A stretch of 64,000 bases of DNA from Litchfieldella anticariensis FP35 = DSM 16096 (lineage in GTDB: Bacteria > Pseudomonadota > Gammaproteobacteria > Pseudomonadales > Halomonadaceae): assembly GCF_000409775.1 (NCBI RefSeq), contig NZ_KE332388.1:678777-742776 (forward strand). Reading direction: 5' to 3'. Shown here piece by piece: positions 1-8,270 of this stretch (the first letter of the stretch is position 1; each line of letters starts with the position of its first letter). A program made the position numbers and the translations under genes. The notes beneath the pieces were generated by a model that was not told the origin of the DNA, searched no databases, and saw only the letters and a list, made by a program, of their open reading frames with translations.

Positions 1-1
1 T

Positions 2-934
2 CAGCACTCCGTGGTGGTCGCCGACACCGGTGATCTGGAGGCCATCAAGCGCTACCAGCCCCACGATGCCACCACCAACCCCTCGCTGCTGCTCAAGGCC
101 TTCGACATGCCGGGCTACCAGGCGCTGATCGACGCAGAGCTGGCGGCGATCCGGGCCGAGGGCGGCGACCGCCAGGCCCAGGCCGAACACGCGGTGGACC
201 GCCTCGCCGTGGCCATGGGCAGCGAGATCGCCAAGCTGGTGCCCGGCCGGGTCTCCACCGAGGTAGCCGCCAGGCTGTCCTTCGACACCGAGGCCAGCGT
301 CCGCAAGGCCCACGAGCTGATCGAGCTGTATGAGCGACACAGCGTCTCGCGGGATCGCGTGCTGATCAAGCTGGCCGCCACTTGGGAAGGCATCCGCGCC
401 GCCGAGGTGCTGGAGAAGGAAGGCATCAACTGCAACCTGACCCTGCTGTTCAGCGACACCCAGGCGCAGGCCTGCTTCGATGCCGGGGTGTTCCTGGTGT
501 CGCCGTTCGTAGGCCGGGTCACCGACTGGTACAAGCAGGCGACCGGCCAGGACTTCACCCCCGACACTGACCCCGGCGTGCAGTTCGTACGCGGCGTCTG
601 TCATCGGGTCAACCAGGGCGCCTACCACACCGTGGTGATGGGCGCCAGCTTCCGCAATACCGGTCAGGTGCTGGCGCTGGCCGGCTGCCCGCGACTGACC
701 ATCTCGCCGGCGCTGTTCGAGGAGCTGGCTACCACACCGGGCGAGGTGAAACCCAGGGTGCTCATGGCACGCAGCGGCGGTCCCCGGCCGACCCCGCTCA
801 CCGAACCCGACTTCCGCTGGGGGCACAACCAGGATGCCATGGCCAACGACAAGCTGGCCGAGGGCATTCGCCGATTCGCCGACGACCAGGAACGCCTGGA
901 GGAGCAGATCGCCGACCGTTTGGCGACCCTCTGA
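2..934 (+). CDS. tal: Transaldolase, 5' end outside window
   Basis: Transaldolase of the non-oxidative pentose phosphate pathway; moves a dihydroxyacetone unit from sedoheptulose 7-phosphate to glyceraldehyde 3-phosphate in the cytosol. The protein has the family's early VVADTGD and DATTNPS segments and the Schiff-base lysine in VLIKLAATWEGI, matching class I TalB. The frame is open back to the first bases, where codons for QHS precede VVADTGD as in TalB, so the true start lies a few codons upstream of the window and the GTG at 11 is not the start. About 310 residues are visible of an expected ~317. A transketolase relic follows, consistent with a former tal-tkt pair. Confidence 0.95.
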   Translation, partial: QHSVVVADTGDLEAIKRYQPHDATTNPSLLLKAFDMPGYQALIDAELAAIRAEGGDRQAQAEHAVDRLAVAMGSEIAKLVPGRVSTEVAARLSFDTEASVRKAHELIELYERHSVSRDRVLIKLAATWEGIRAAEVLEKEGINCNLTLLFSDTQAQACFDAGVFLVSPFVGRVTDWYKQATGQDFTPDTDPGVQFVRGVCHRVNQGAYHTVVMGASFRNTGQVLALAGCPRLTISPALFEELATTPGEVKPRVLMARSGGPRPTPLTEPDFRWGHNQDAMANDKLAEGIRRFADDQERLEEQIADRLATL

Positions 935-968
935 CCCCTTGACAGCCTGAATCGCCAACCAGCTACCG

Positions 969-983
969 ATTGGGAATCCCAAT
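969..983. repeat. Perfect 7-bp inverted repeat before the tkt relic
   Basis: ATTGGGA and TCCCAAT flank a single A. The palindrome ends at the first base of the TTG that would open the transketolase relic. It could be an operator or a rearrangement scar; nothing else in the sequence decides between these. Confidence 0.4.
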
Positions 984-1126
984 TGCCGTCACGTTTCGAA
1001 CTAGCCAACGCCATCCGTGTGCTGTCGATGGACGCCACACAGAAGGCCAAGTCCGGCCACCCCGGCGCCCCCATGGCTATAGCCGGCATCGCCAAGGTCG
1101 AGGGAGCGCTGGGCGTCGCACACTGA
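983..1126 (+). pseudogene. tkt: Transketolase N-terminal relic
   Basis: From TTG at 983 the frame reads [11 protein letters not shown], then [18 protein letters not shown], then AIAGIAKV, which matches the first ~37 residues of transketolase (TktA begins similarly, including the cofactor-site SGHPGAPM). Similarity stops abruptly, and eight unrelated codons lead to TGA at 1124-1126. A full transketolase has ~660 residues, so this is a 5' fragment left by a deletion. The usual ATG is replaced by TTG and there is no clear ribosome-binding site. It lies between transaldolase and a phosphoribulokinase locus, so the loss happened inside a sugar-phosphate gene group. A functional transketolase must exist elsewhere. 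Confidence 0.85.
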
Positions 1127-1150
1127 CGACCGGAAGCCCTCATTTCCCCC

Positions 1151-2149
1151 TTAATGTATCAGTGTGGCGGAGATCACAACCTCACGGCCGGCGGCCGTGG
1201 GGTCCTTGATCTGTTCGAAGAGCAAGCGAAACGCCTCATGGCCCGCCCGGTAGGTATCATGCCCGGCACAGGGGACCGAAACATCGAAGATGTCGGCATA
1301 AGGAAGGCGGTCCACGCCCACCACGAACACATCAGCACGGCCGATGTGGGCATCGTGCAGGGCCCGCATCGCGCCCAGGGTAATCAGCTGGTTGAAGCCG
1401 AAGACGGCCTCGGGGAGCATGTCCTGGCGCAGGTAATCGGCCATTTCACGATAGGCCGGCTGCAGGGTGTAGTCCCCAGGACGCTGTTCCAGCGTCAGGG
1501 GGACGCCTACAGCGTCATAGGCCTCCTTGAGGCCGGCCAGGCGATGTTGCGTGATTCGAGACTCCCGCGGGCCCGTCAACACCAGCACCTGGCGGATGTC
1601 TTCCTTCACCAGCAACTCGCCGAGCAGCCTACCAGCGCGATGATTGTCCAGCACCACACGGCTGAAATCCGGCACATTCAAAGTACGATCCAGCATTACC
1701 ACCGGCAATTGGGTAGCACGTAGGCGATCGAGATAGGCTGGGCGATAGCCGGCAGCATCGGAGACCGGCGAAAGGATGATACCGGCCACCTGATAACTGA
1801 GCAGGGTCTCGATCGCTACTTCCTCGAGTTCCGGCGAGCCATCAGTATCGATCAGCATGATGGTGTAGTCATGCTCCTTGGCCGCACGGGAAATCGCCTT
1901 GATTACCTCGCTGTAGAAGGGGTTATCCACGCTGGCCGTGACCAGGCCGATTAGTCGGTTCTTGCGACTCCGAAGATGGCTGGCGAAGGCATTCGGGACA
2001 TAGCCCAGCTCGCGCGCCGCGGCGAGGATCTTTTCCCGCGTCTTCGGCTTGACCTTGTCGGGTTTGTTCAAGGCACGCGACACCGTCATGTTGGTCATGC
2101 CCACATGCTTGGCGATGTCTGTGATGGTCACCTTGCTACTTCTTGACAT
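1151..2149 (-). CDS. LacI-family transcriptional regulator
   Basis: 332 residues, the usual LacI/GalR length. The N-terminal helix-turn-helix is clear (VTITDIAKHVGMTNMTVSRAL, then the hinge helix region NAFASHLRSRKNRLIGLV). A periplasmic-binding-protein-like effector domain runs from about residue 60 to the end. It ends very close to the transketolase relic and begins 26 bp after phosphoribulokinase on the same strand, so the two are probably cotranscribed. Regulators of this type usually sense sugars or sugar phosphates; the neighbours suggest pentose phosphate or gluconate metabolism, but the effector cannot be read from sequence. Confidence 0.9.
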   Translation of the reverse strand: MSRSSKVTITDIAKHVGMTNMTVSRALNKPDKVKPKTREKILAAARELGYVPNAFASHLRSRKNRLIGLVTASVDNPFYSEVIKAISRAAKEHDYTIMLIDTDGSPELEEVAIETLLSYQVAGIILSPVSDAAGYRPAYLDRLRATQLPVVMLDRTLNVPDFSRVVLDNHRAGRLLGELLVKEDIRQVLVLTGPRESRITQHRLAGLKEAYDAVGVPLTLEQRPGDYTLQPAYREMADYLRQDMLPEAVFGFNQLITLGAMRALHDAHIGRADVFVVGVDRLPYADIFDVSVPCAGHDTYRAGHEAFRLLFEQIKDPTAAGREVVISATLIH

Positions 2150-2175
2150 CTCTCACTCGGAAATATCGGAGCCAC

Positions 2176-3048
2176 TCAGCGAAAACGCCGCTGAGCAAGC
2201 AGGTGCCGCACCAGCGGTGCAAGAATCAGTTCCATGGCCAGCGGCATGCGTGAGCCGGGCACCACCAGCGTGTGTGGGCGACTCATGAAGGAATCCTGGA
2301 TCATCGCCAACAGATAGGGAAAATCCACCGTGGAAGGATCACGGAAGCGGATCACCACGAAGGATTCGGCGTCAGTGGGAATATCCTGCACCTCGAAGGG
2401 GTTGGAAGTATCCACCGTCGGCACACGCTGGAAGTTGATATGGGTACGCGAGAACTGCGGTTGTATATAGCGCACGTAATCGTGCATGCGCCCCAGAATG
2501 GTGTCGATCACCGCTTCCTGAGAGTAGCCACGTAGTTTGGTATCGCGATCGATCTTCTGGATCCACTCCAGATTCATGGTCGGCGCCACCCCCACCAGTA
2601 AATCCACATGGCGAGCAATATCGTGCTCGGCAGTGACCAAGCCTCCGTGCAGCCCTTCGTAGAACAGCAGATCGGTGCCACACGGCAATGTCTGCCAGTC
2701 GGTGAAGGTGCCAACCTGATGACCGCACTCGATCATGCGTTTGTCTTCGGCATGAATGTAGTGGCGATAGGTCCCGGTGCCACTATCGCCATATTCCTGG
2801 AACAACTCCTCTAGTCGATCGAGCAGGTTGGCTTCCACAGCAAAATGCGATAGCTCGCCCGCGCGCTCGGGTTCCTCACGGAAAATCTTCGCCAACTCGT
2901 TACGGCTGTAGCGATGGAAGGCGTCACCGTCGACGAAGGCAGCATGCACGTCCTCGCGGGTGAGCATGCGCTCGAAAGTTCGTCGAACCGTCGTGGTACC
3001 GGCTCCCGAAGAGCCGGTCACGGCAATGATCGGATATTCCCGAGACAT
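2176..3048 (-). CDS. prkB: Phosphoribulokinase (PrkB-type)
   Basis: Phosphorylates ribulose 5-phosphate with ATP. 290 residues, the size of class I (proteobacterial) phosphoribulokinases. The P-loop is GSSGAGTTT near residue 12, followed by the family's DGDAFHRYSR segment and the YEGLHGG motif. No RuBisCO or other Calvin cycle genes are in the window. PrkB homologues are known in heterotrophic gammaproteobacteria such as E. coli, where their role is unclear. The gene is followed by a LacI-type regulator and preceded by purD (59-bp gap). The family is firm; a Calvin cycle role is not implied. Confidence 0.92.
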   Translation of the reverse strand: MSREYPIIAVTGSSGAGTTTVRRTFERMLTREDVHAAFVDGDAFHRYSRNELAKIFREEPERAGELSHFAVEANLLDRLEELFQEYGDSGTGTYRHYIHAEDKRMIECGHQVGTFTDWQTLPCGTDLLFYEGLHGGLVTAEHDIARHVDLLVGVAPTMNLEWIQKIDRDTKLRGYSQEAVIDTILGRMHDYVRYIQPQFSRTHINFQRVPTVDTSNPFEVQDIPTDAESFVVIRFRDPSTVDFPYLLAMIQDSFMSRPHTLVVPGSRMPLAMELILAPLVRHLLAQRRFR

Positions 3049-3107
3049 TAGTCATCACCCTGGCAGGTCAGCATCTCGCGCACGCGTTTCATTGTGGCTC
3101 CCCCGTT

Positions 3108-4394
3108 TCAGGACTCCCTGGCAATGGCGCGATAGGCGATATCGTGCCGATACTGTGCATCGGGCCAATGAATGGCGGCGACTCCCTGATACGCTGTGTC
3201 GCGCGCCTGAGACACGCTTTCACCCAAGGCAGACACACATAGCACGCGCCCTCCACTGGTGACGACTCGACCTTGGTCGTCATGGGCGGTTCCGGCGTGG
3301 AAGACCTTGCAGTCGGAACTAGCCAGTGCGTCGAGCCCTTCGATGACATCGCCCTTGCGATAGTCTCCAGGGTAGCCGCCGGCGGCCATCACCACACCCA
3401 CGGCTGGGCGCGGATCCCAATCGCAACTCTCACCCGCCAGACGCCCCTGAGCTCCAGCCAGACACAAGACGGCAAGATCGGAGGTCAGGCGCTGCATGAT
3501 CGGCTGGGTTTCCGGATCGCCGAAACGGCAGTTGTATTCGATGACCTTGGGCGCTCCCTCTGCATCGATCATCAACCCGGCATACAGAAAGCCGGTGTAA
3601 GGATGGCCTTCATCAGCCATGCCACGCACGGTGGGCAAAATGATCTCGTCCATGATGCGCTGGTGCACGTCGGGAGTTACCACCGGTGCTGGCGAATAAG
3701 CCCCCATGCCACCGGTGTTGGGCCCCTTGTCACCATCGAGAGCACGCTTGTGATCCTGACTGGTGGCCATCGGCAAGACAGTCTGGCCATCGACCATGAC
3801 GATGAAGCTGGCCTCTTCGCCCTCGAGAAATTCCTCGACCACCACGCGTGCACCGGCTCCTCCAAAGGCATTGGCCTCGAGCATGTCGCGGATCGCCGCT
3901 TCGGCTTCCTGCTCGGTCATGGCCACGACCACCCCCTTGCCAGCCGCCAAGCCATCGGCCTTGATGACAATGGGAGCCCCTTTCTCGGCCACATAGGCCA
4001 GTGCGGGCTCCACGGCGGTGAAAGTCCGGTACTCGGCGGTGGGAATGGCATGACGCGCCAGAAAGTCCTTGGTGAAGGACTTGGAGCCCTCGAGTTGGGC
4101 GGCGGCTTGGGTTGGACCGAAGATGGTCAACCCAGTTGCCTGAAAGCGATCGACGACACCTGCGACCAACGGCGCCTCGGGGCCGACGATGGTCAGATCG
4201 ACCCCTGTCCGGCTGGCAAAGGCTTCCAGCCCCTCGAGGTCGGAGGCATCGATCGCCACATTGGTCAACCCCGGCTCCCGCGCCGTGCCGGCATTACCCG
4301 GTGCAACGTAGACCTCATCCACCTGCGCGGATTGAGCAACCTTCCAGGCTAAAGCATGTTCGCGGCCACCGCCGCCGATGATCAGAACCTTCAT
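3108..4394 (-). CDS. purD: Phosphoribosylamine-glycine ligase
   Basis: GAR synthetase, second step of de novo purine synthesis: joins glycine to 5-phosphoribosylamine with ATP. 428 residues, full length for PurD. Diagnostic segments are GGGGREHALAWK at the N terminus, the ATP-grasp region with KADGLAAGKGVVVA, GEEASFIVMVDG, and NTGGMGAYSPAP. The purine partner purH is not adjacent in the window; prkB lies downstream on the same strand. A CATAAT-like -10 on the minus strand at about 4431-4436 could serve it. Confidence 0.97.
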   Translation of the reverse strand: MKVLIIGGGGREHALAWKVAQSAQVDEVYVAPGNAGTAREPGLTNVAIDASDLEGLEAFASRTGVDLTIVGPEAPLVAGVVDRFQATGLTIFGPTQAAAQLEGSKSFTKDFLARHAIPTAEYRTFTAVEPALAYVAEKGAPIVIKADGLAAGKGVVVAMTEQEAEAAIRDMLEANAFGGAGARVVVEEFLEGEEASFIVMVDGQTVLPMATSQDHKRALDGDKGPNTGGMGAYSPAPVVTPDVHQRIMDEIILPTVRGMADEGHPYTGFLYAGLMIDAEGAPKVIEYNCRFGDPETQPIMQRLTSDLAVLCLAGAQGRLAGESCDWDPRPAVGVVMAAGGYPGDYRKGDVIEGLDALASSDCKVFHAGTAHDDQGRVVTSGGRVLCVSALGESVSQARDTAYQGVAAIHWPDAQYRHDIAYRAIARES

Positions 4395-4499
4395 CTGGGG
4401 AAACCTTGATCGATGGTTATGGAAAATCGGCGCATTATGCCAGAAAGTGATCGCTCCTTCCCGGGAACATCGACCGACCGAGGACAGCGACGGTCCAGG

Positions 4500-4949
4500 T
4501 CAGTCCTCGTCGTCGTCCTTGCGGTTTCGCTGATTGATGGTCTGCTGCCAGAAGCGCATGTTCTCTTCGGCCAATTCGCGCATGAACTCCATGGGCGAAT
4601 GGCGCATGGCCTGCTGCCACTGATCCTGCATGCGCTGCTGCTGTTCCAGCATCAGACGCGTGCCCTGTTCCAGGTAACGCGCCAAAGGCAACGGCTGCGA
4701 CATGGCATAGACACGAATCAGCTGCTCCAGCAGATCGTTGGAAAAAACCTCGGCCTCGCTGTCGGCCTGCTCCTGTTCGATGATGATCGACAATAGAATC
4801 GTTCGCGTCAGATCCTCACCGGTCTTGGCATCCTCGACACGAAACGGTACCTCGTCGAGAATCAGTCGACGCAGGTCTTCGAGGGTCACGTAGCGGCTCT
4901 GTTCGGTATCGTAGAGCCGACGGTTGGCATACTTGCGAATCACGCGCAC
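4500..4949 (-). CDS. phaR: PHA synthesis repressor PhaR-like
   Basis: 149 residues. The N-terminal PHB/PHA accumulation DNA-binding domain is clear: VIRKYANRRLYDTEQSRYVT then LEDLRRLI. The middle is the PHB accumulation regulatory region, and the tail is charged (RNRKDDDED). PhaR proteins bind PHA granules and repress phasin and synthesis genes, which fits a PHA-storing halophile. I chose GTG at 4949 because it gives the family's standard beginning and has AGGAG about 7 bases upstream; an open frame continues upstream but lacks family similarity. No phaC or phasin gene is in the window. Confidence 0.85.
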   Translation of the reverse strand: MRVIRKYANRRLYDTEQSRYVTLEDLRRLILDEVPFRVEDAKTGEDLTRTILLSIIIEQEQADSEAEVFSNDLLEQLIRVYAMSQPLPLARYLEQGTRLMLEQQQRMQDQWQQAMRHSPMEFMRELAEENMRFWQQTINQRNRKDDDED

Positions 4950-5030
4950 GGCGCTGCTCCTAATTGTCGTCTTTGCTGCTATTGTGCACCGCGCTAAGCT
5001 TTCAAGCCAATCCGCGTGCCTAGAGACCAC

Positions 5031-5744
5031 ATGAACTTGATCCTGCTCGCCGCCCAAGATCTGCTCAACGACCATTGCGCCGTGGTTCGAGACCCACGCC
5101 GCCTGCGCCACTTACGCGAGGTGCACCGTGCCAACATCGGCGACGAACTGACTCTGGGCTTGGCCGGTGGCAAGCTTGGCAAAGGGCGGCTGGTTCGCAT
5201 CGAAGATGATCTGGCACAGTTCGAAATCGACAGCCTCGATCAAATGCCTCCCGCCGCACTGCCGGTACATTTGGTACTCGCCTTGCCCAGGCCACGCATG
5301 TTGGCCCGTTCACTGGAACATGTTACCGCGCTGGGCGTAAAGCACATCACCCTGCTGCACACCCGACGCGTGGAAAAGAGCTACTGGCAGTCACCGGAAC
5401 TCAAGCCCGAAAAGATTCACCAACACCTGGTACTGGGGCTCGAACAGGCCCGCGATACCCTCTTGCCCGAGGTCAGCCTGGAAAAGCACTTCAAACCCTT
5501 CGTCGAAGACCGCCTGCCCGCCCTGCTCGAGCATCGTCGGGGCCTGCTGGCACACCCTGGGATGCCCGATGCCTGCCCACGAGGCATCGACGAGCCCACT
5601 CTTCTGGTCATCGGCCCCGAAGGCGGCTTCATACCTTACGAAGTCGAACGACTGCTCGAGGCTGGCTGCCAGGGCATCCATCTGGGTGAGCGCATCCTGC
5701 GTGTGGAAACCGCCGTGACAGCGTTGCTGTCACGGCTGTTCTGA
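5031..5744 (+). CDS. rsmE: 16S rRNA m3U1498 methyltransferase RsmE
   Basis: SPOUT-class methyltransferase that methylates U1498 of 16S rRNA with S-adenosylmethionine. 237 residues from ATG 5031; a GTG at 5016 in frame is less likely. An N-terminal PUA-like RNA-binding part (VRDPRRLRHLREVHR) is followed by the knot region, with VIGPEGGF and LGERILRVETA characteristic of RsmE. It diverges from phaR and converges with the lytic transglycosylase, whose stop is only 4 bp away. A hairpin inside its last codons may terminate transcription. Confidence 0.95.
   Translation: MNLILLAAQDLLNDHCAVVRDPRRLRHLREVHRANIGDELTLGLAGGKLGKGRLVRIEDDLAQFEIDSLDQMPPAALPVHLVLALPRPRMLARSLEHVTALGVKHITLLHTRRVEKSYWQSPELKPEKIHQHLVLGLEQARDTLLPEVSLEKHFKPFVEDRLPALLEHRRGLLAHPGMPDACPRGIDEPTLLVIGPEGGFIPYEVERLLEAGCQGIHLGERILRVETAVTALLSRLF
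5712..5736 (+). terminator. Hairpin at end of rsmE coding sequence
   Basis: GCCGTGACAGC, a GTT loop, and GCTGTCACGGC form a perfect 11-bp stem within the final rsmE codons, followed by a weak T-rich stretch. The two convergent genes leave only 3 bp between stop codons, so a terminator here must lie inside coding DNA. The stem could serve both directions. Confidence 0.5.
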
Positions 5745-5747
5745 CAC

Positions 5748-7040
5748 TCACGACTGTTCCGACTGCAATCGCTCCAACAACCGCCGGGTGGCAAAGCCAT
5801 CTGGCGTTTGGCCGATGCTGCGCTGGTATTGGCGCAGCCCACGACGGGTGTTGGGCCCCAATACACCGTCCGGGGAGCCCGTATCGAAACCCTCGGCATT
5901 GAGTCGCCGTTGCATCTCGCGCACCTGGCTGCGTGACAGTGGCTGCTCATGGCGGGGCCAAGCCTGAACTATCAGACCACGACCGGCGATGCCATCGGCG
6001 AGTGTGCCCACCGCCAGGGCATAGCTGGTAGCGTTGTTGTAACGCAGGATAGTTCGGTAATTGGGGCCGACCAGGAACGCTGGCCCCTGTGCGCCGGCTG
6101 GTGCGATCACCGAGGCGGCGTCGAAATCCGGAAGGACCTTCCCCGCCAGCGGTCGCACACCCTGCGCTGCCCATTCCTGACTGGACAGGCGGGTAGATAG
6201 TTCGGTCTGAGCATAATCGAAGCCATCGGACAACACGACTTCCACACCCCATGGCTGACCGGAGCGCCACCCGGCCTCGGCGAGATAGTTGGCAGTGGAG
6301 GCCATGACATCGGGAATGCTGCCCCAGATGTCGCGGCGTCCATCACCATCGCCATCGACGGCGTGGCGCTCGAAACTCGATGGCAGGAATTGGGTATGTC
6401 CCATGGCCCCGGCCCATGACCCCTGCATGCGCTCACGGCTGATGTCACCCTGTTGCAGAATGCGCAGTGCCGCCATCAGTTCGCCACGGGCAAAGTCCCG
6501 ACGCCGACCGTCATACCCCAAGGTGGCCAGCGCATCGATGGTCGAGAAGCTGCCGAAGTTGCCACCGTAATTGCTTTCGATGCCCCAGATGGCCGTCACG
6601 ATTTCCCGGGGTACACCGTAGCGACGTTCCATCTCCCGAGCCGTACCAGCATGTTCGGAGAGTTTGGCTCGCCCCTGGCCGATCCGAGTCGATGACACGG
6701 CGATATCCAGATATTCCCAGATCGGGCGCACGAACTCCGGTTGGGAGCGATCGAGTTCGATGATTCTCGGTTGGTAGCGCACCTCGTCGAAGGCCGCCGC
6801 CAGAGTGGCTTCGTCGATACCGTCAGCTCGGGCGCGAGCGCGGAAATCCTCGACCCAAGCCTCGAAGCTAGCATGGGACACTACCGCTTGTGTCCCATCC
6901 GAAGCCATGGTCTCGGTGGCAGGAGAAGACGTCGTTTCGTTTGCCTGCGCTGCGGCAGGTTGAGAGGTTCCGGGGGCGGCCTGACAACCGGCCAAGGCCG
7001 CCAGTAACATGGTCGGAATCAGAATCTTGCGCATGGTCAT
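5748..7040 (-). CDS. MltB-family lytic murein transglycosylase lipoprotein
   Basis: Cleaves the MurNAc-GlcNAc bond of peptidoglycan with 1,6-anhydro product formation. Residues 1-19 are a lipoprotein signal with lipobox LAGC. A low-complexity linker follows, then the SLT_2/MltB catalytic domain (VPREIVTAIWGIESNYGG carries the catalytic Glu; GAMGHTQFLPSSF and DGDGRRDIW are typical), and a C-terminal peptidoglycan-binding domain (MQRRLNAEGFDTGSPDG). The length of about 430 suits the long MltB-like class with a PG-binding tail. ATG at 7034 is better spaced from AAGG than the ATG at 7040, which overlaps it. It lies downstream of mrpG on the same strand. Confidence 0.93.
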   Translation of the reverse strand: MTMRKILIPTMLLAALAGCQAAPGTSQPAAAQANETTSSPATETMASDGTQAVVSHASFEAWVEDFRARARADGIDEATLAAAFDEVRYQPRIIELDRSQPEFVRPIWEYLDIAVSSTRIGQGRAKLSEHAGTAREMERRYGVPREIVTAIWGIESNYGGNFGSFSTIDALATLGYDGRRRDFARGELMAALRILQQGDISRERMQGSWAGAMGHTQFLPSSFERHAVDGDGDGRRDIWGSIPDVMASTANYLAEAGWRSGQPWGVEVVLSDGFDYAQTELSTRLSSQEWAAQGVRPLAGKVLPDFDAASVIAPAGAQGPAFLVGPNYRTILRYNNATSYALAVGTLADGIAGRGLIVQAWPRHEQPLSRSQVREMQRRLNAEGFDTGSPDGVLGPNTRRGLRQYQRSIGQTPDGFATRRLLERLQSEQS

Positions 7041-7118
7041 CCTTGTGAACGTGCTTGACGGTCCGGGAAAGCAACCAATCGTTTGGACCGCGAAAAGACC
7101 GGGGCATGATACTGTGGT

Positions 7119-7523
7119 TCAGCGAGTGTCGGAATCCTTGGACTGACGTGTTGCATTGGCCTCGGTTTCCATCCCACTCTTCAGTTCGTGGGTCAATGGG
7201 TCGTAATTGGGGCGTAATTCATCCTTGAGCGTGCCGCTCCACAGCTTGGAACCAACGAAATAGCCGGCACGCCCAATGGTATGAGCAGCCACCGGCGCTG
7301 TCATCAGCAGGAAGAGGATGACGCCAAAGGCCCTGGCCACCACGGCTACCTCGCCAAAGTGCAGCGCGACGGCCAGCATGATCATGGCCACGCCCAGAGT
7401 GGCGGACTTAGTAGTGGCGTGTAGGCGCGTCAACAGATCCGGTAAGCGCAATACCCCCACGGCTGCCAACAGCATGAAGGCCGCCCCTCCGAGCAACAGC
7501 GCTCCCTTGATCACATCAATCAT
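7119..7523 (-). CDS. mrpG: Mrp antiporter subunit G (operon 1)
   Basis: Small membrane subunit of the Mrp Na+(K+)/H+ antiporter; 134 residues with three hydrophobic helices. The family segment GVLRLPDLLTRLHATTKSATLG is split by a helix turn and diagnostic for MrpG/MnhG/PhaG; VILFLLMTAPVAAHTIGRA follows. The C-terminal tail of about 40 residues is hydrophilic. It overlaps mrpF by 8 bp and is the last gene of the first Mrp operon. Confidence 0.95.
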   Translation of the reverse strand: MIDVIKGALLLGGAAFMLLAAVGVLRLPDLLTRLHATTKSATLGVAMIMLAVALHFGEVAVVARAFGVILFLLMTAPVAAHTIGRAGYFVGSKLWSGTLKDELRPNYDPLTHELKSGMETEANATRQSKDSDTR

Positions 7524-7785
7524 CTCGCGGCCCTCCCCTTTCCAGGAAGCGCGAGAAACCGATTGTCGCCAGAAACGCCATCAGTGCCATGACGATGGAC
7601 ACGTCGAGAAAGCTGGCGACATCGGTCATGATGGCGCTCACCCCGATGATACCGACGCTCAATGTCGAGAACAGTTCCAGCGCCACGACTCGGTCCGGAA
7701 GCGACGGCCCCTTGACCAGGCGCACGAACGCCAGGCACAAGGCCACTGTCATCACAGCCAGGGTTATGAAGATCACAATCTTCAC
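7516..7785 (-). CDS. mrpF: Mrp antiporter subunit F (operon 1)
   Basis: 89 residues, three predicted membrane helices. The loop VRLVKGPSLPDRVVALE after the first helix is the MrpF signature (GPSxPDRVxALD-like). MrpF is required for assembly or activity of the antiporter complex. It overlaps mrpE by 4 bp and mrpG by 8 bp, implying coupled translation. Confidence 0.95.
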   Translation of the reverse strand: MKIVIFITLAVMTVALCLAFVRLVKGPSLPDRVVALELFSTLSVGIIGVSAIMTDVASFLDVSIVMALMAFLATIGFSRFLERGGPRDD

Positions 7786-8270
7786 ACGCTTTCCTCCCGC
7801 CGGAACAGTTCCAGGGCTCGACGTTCAAGCTCTTCCAATCCTCGGCGCAATTCCTGCTCATCGTCGAGGAACATGGCATGGATATACAGCACCCGGCGGT
7901 CGTCGGATACGTCCAGGCTCAAGGTTCCGGGTGTCAACGAAATCAGATTGGCAAAGAACGTGATTTCCAGATCGGTCTTCGCCTTGAGCGGCATGGCGAT
8001 CACCCCTGGTTTCATGTACCAAGGGGGTGTCACGATGTCGAAAGCCACCCGCAGGTTGGCCTTGACCAATTCCTTGAGAAAGAAACCGATGAACAGGATC
8101 AGGCGCGGCAACCATTGGGCGTAACCACTCAACGCCTCGTCATGGCTCTGGATCAACGCCAGGGTGAGATACCCGAAGACCAACCCTGCCAGCAGGTTAT
8201 GCCCACTAAAATCACCGGTCAGGACCACCCATGCCAGTGCCAGCAACAGATTCCAGATCGCGCCGATCAT
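7782..8270 (-). CDS. mrpE: Mrp antiporter subunit E (operon 1)
   Basis: 162 residues. ATG 8270 is chosen because AAGGAGG lies just upstream and because it starts the family's N terminus ([19 protein letters not shown]). Two N-terminal membrane helices precede a soluble part with FFANLISLTPGTLSLDVSDD, the conserved MrpE region. MrpE helps membrane assembly of the complex. It overlaps mrpD and mrpF by 4 bp each. Confidence 0.95.
   Translation of the reverse strand: MIGAIWNLLLALAWVVLTGDFSGHNLLAGLVFGYLTLALIQSHDEALSGYAQWLPRLILFIGFFLKELVKANLRVAFDIVTPPWYMKPGVIAMPLKAKTDLEITFFANLISLTPGTLSLDVSDDRRVLYIHAMFLDDEQELRRGLEELERRALELFRREESV

Noticed and set aside
3273-4352. 359-residue plus-strand open frame
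   Set aside because: It is antisense to purD throughout; composition is a shadow of GC-rich codons and there is no family similarity.
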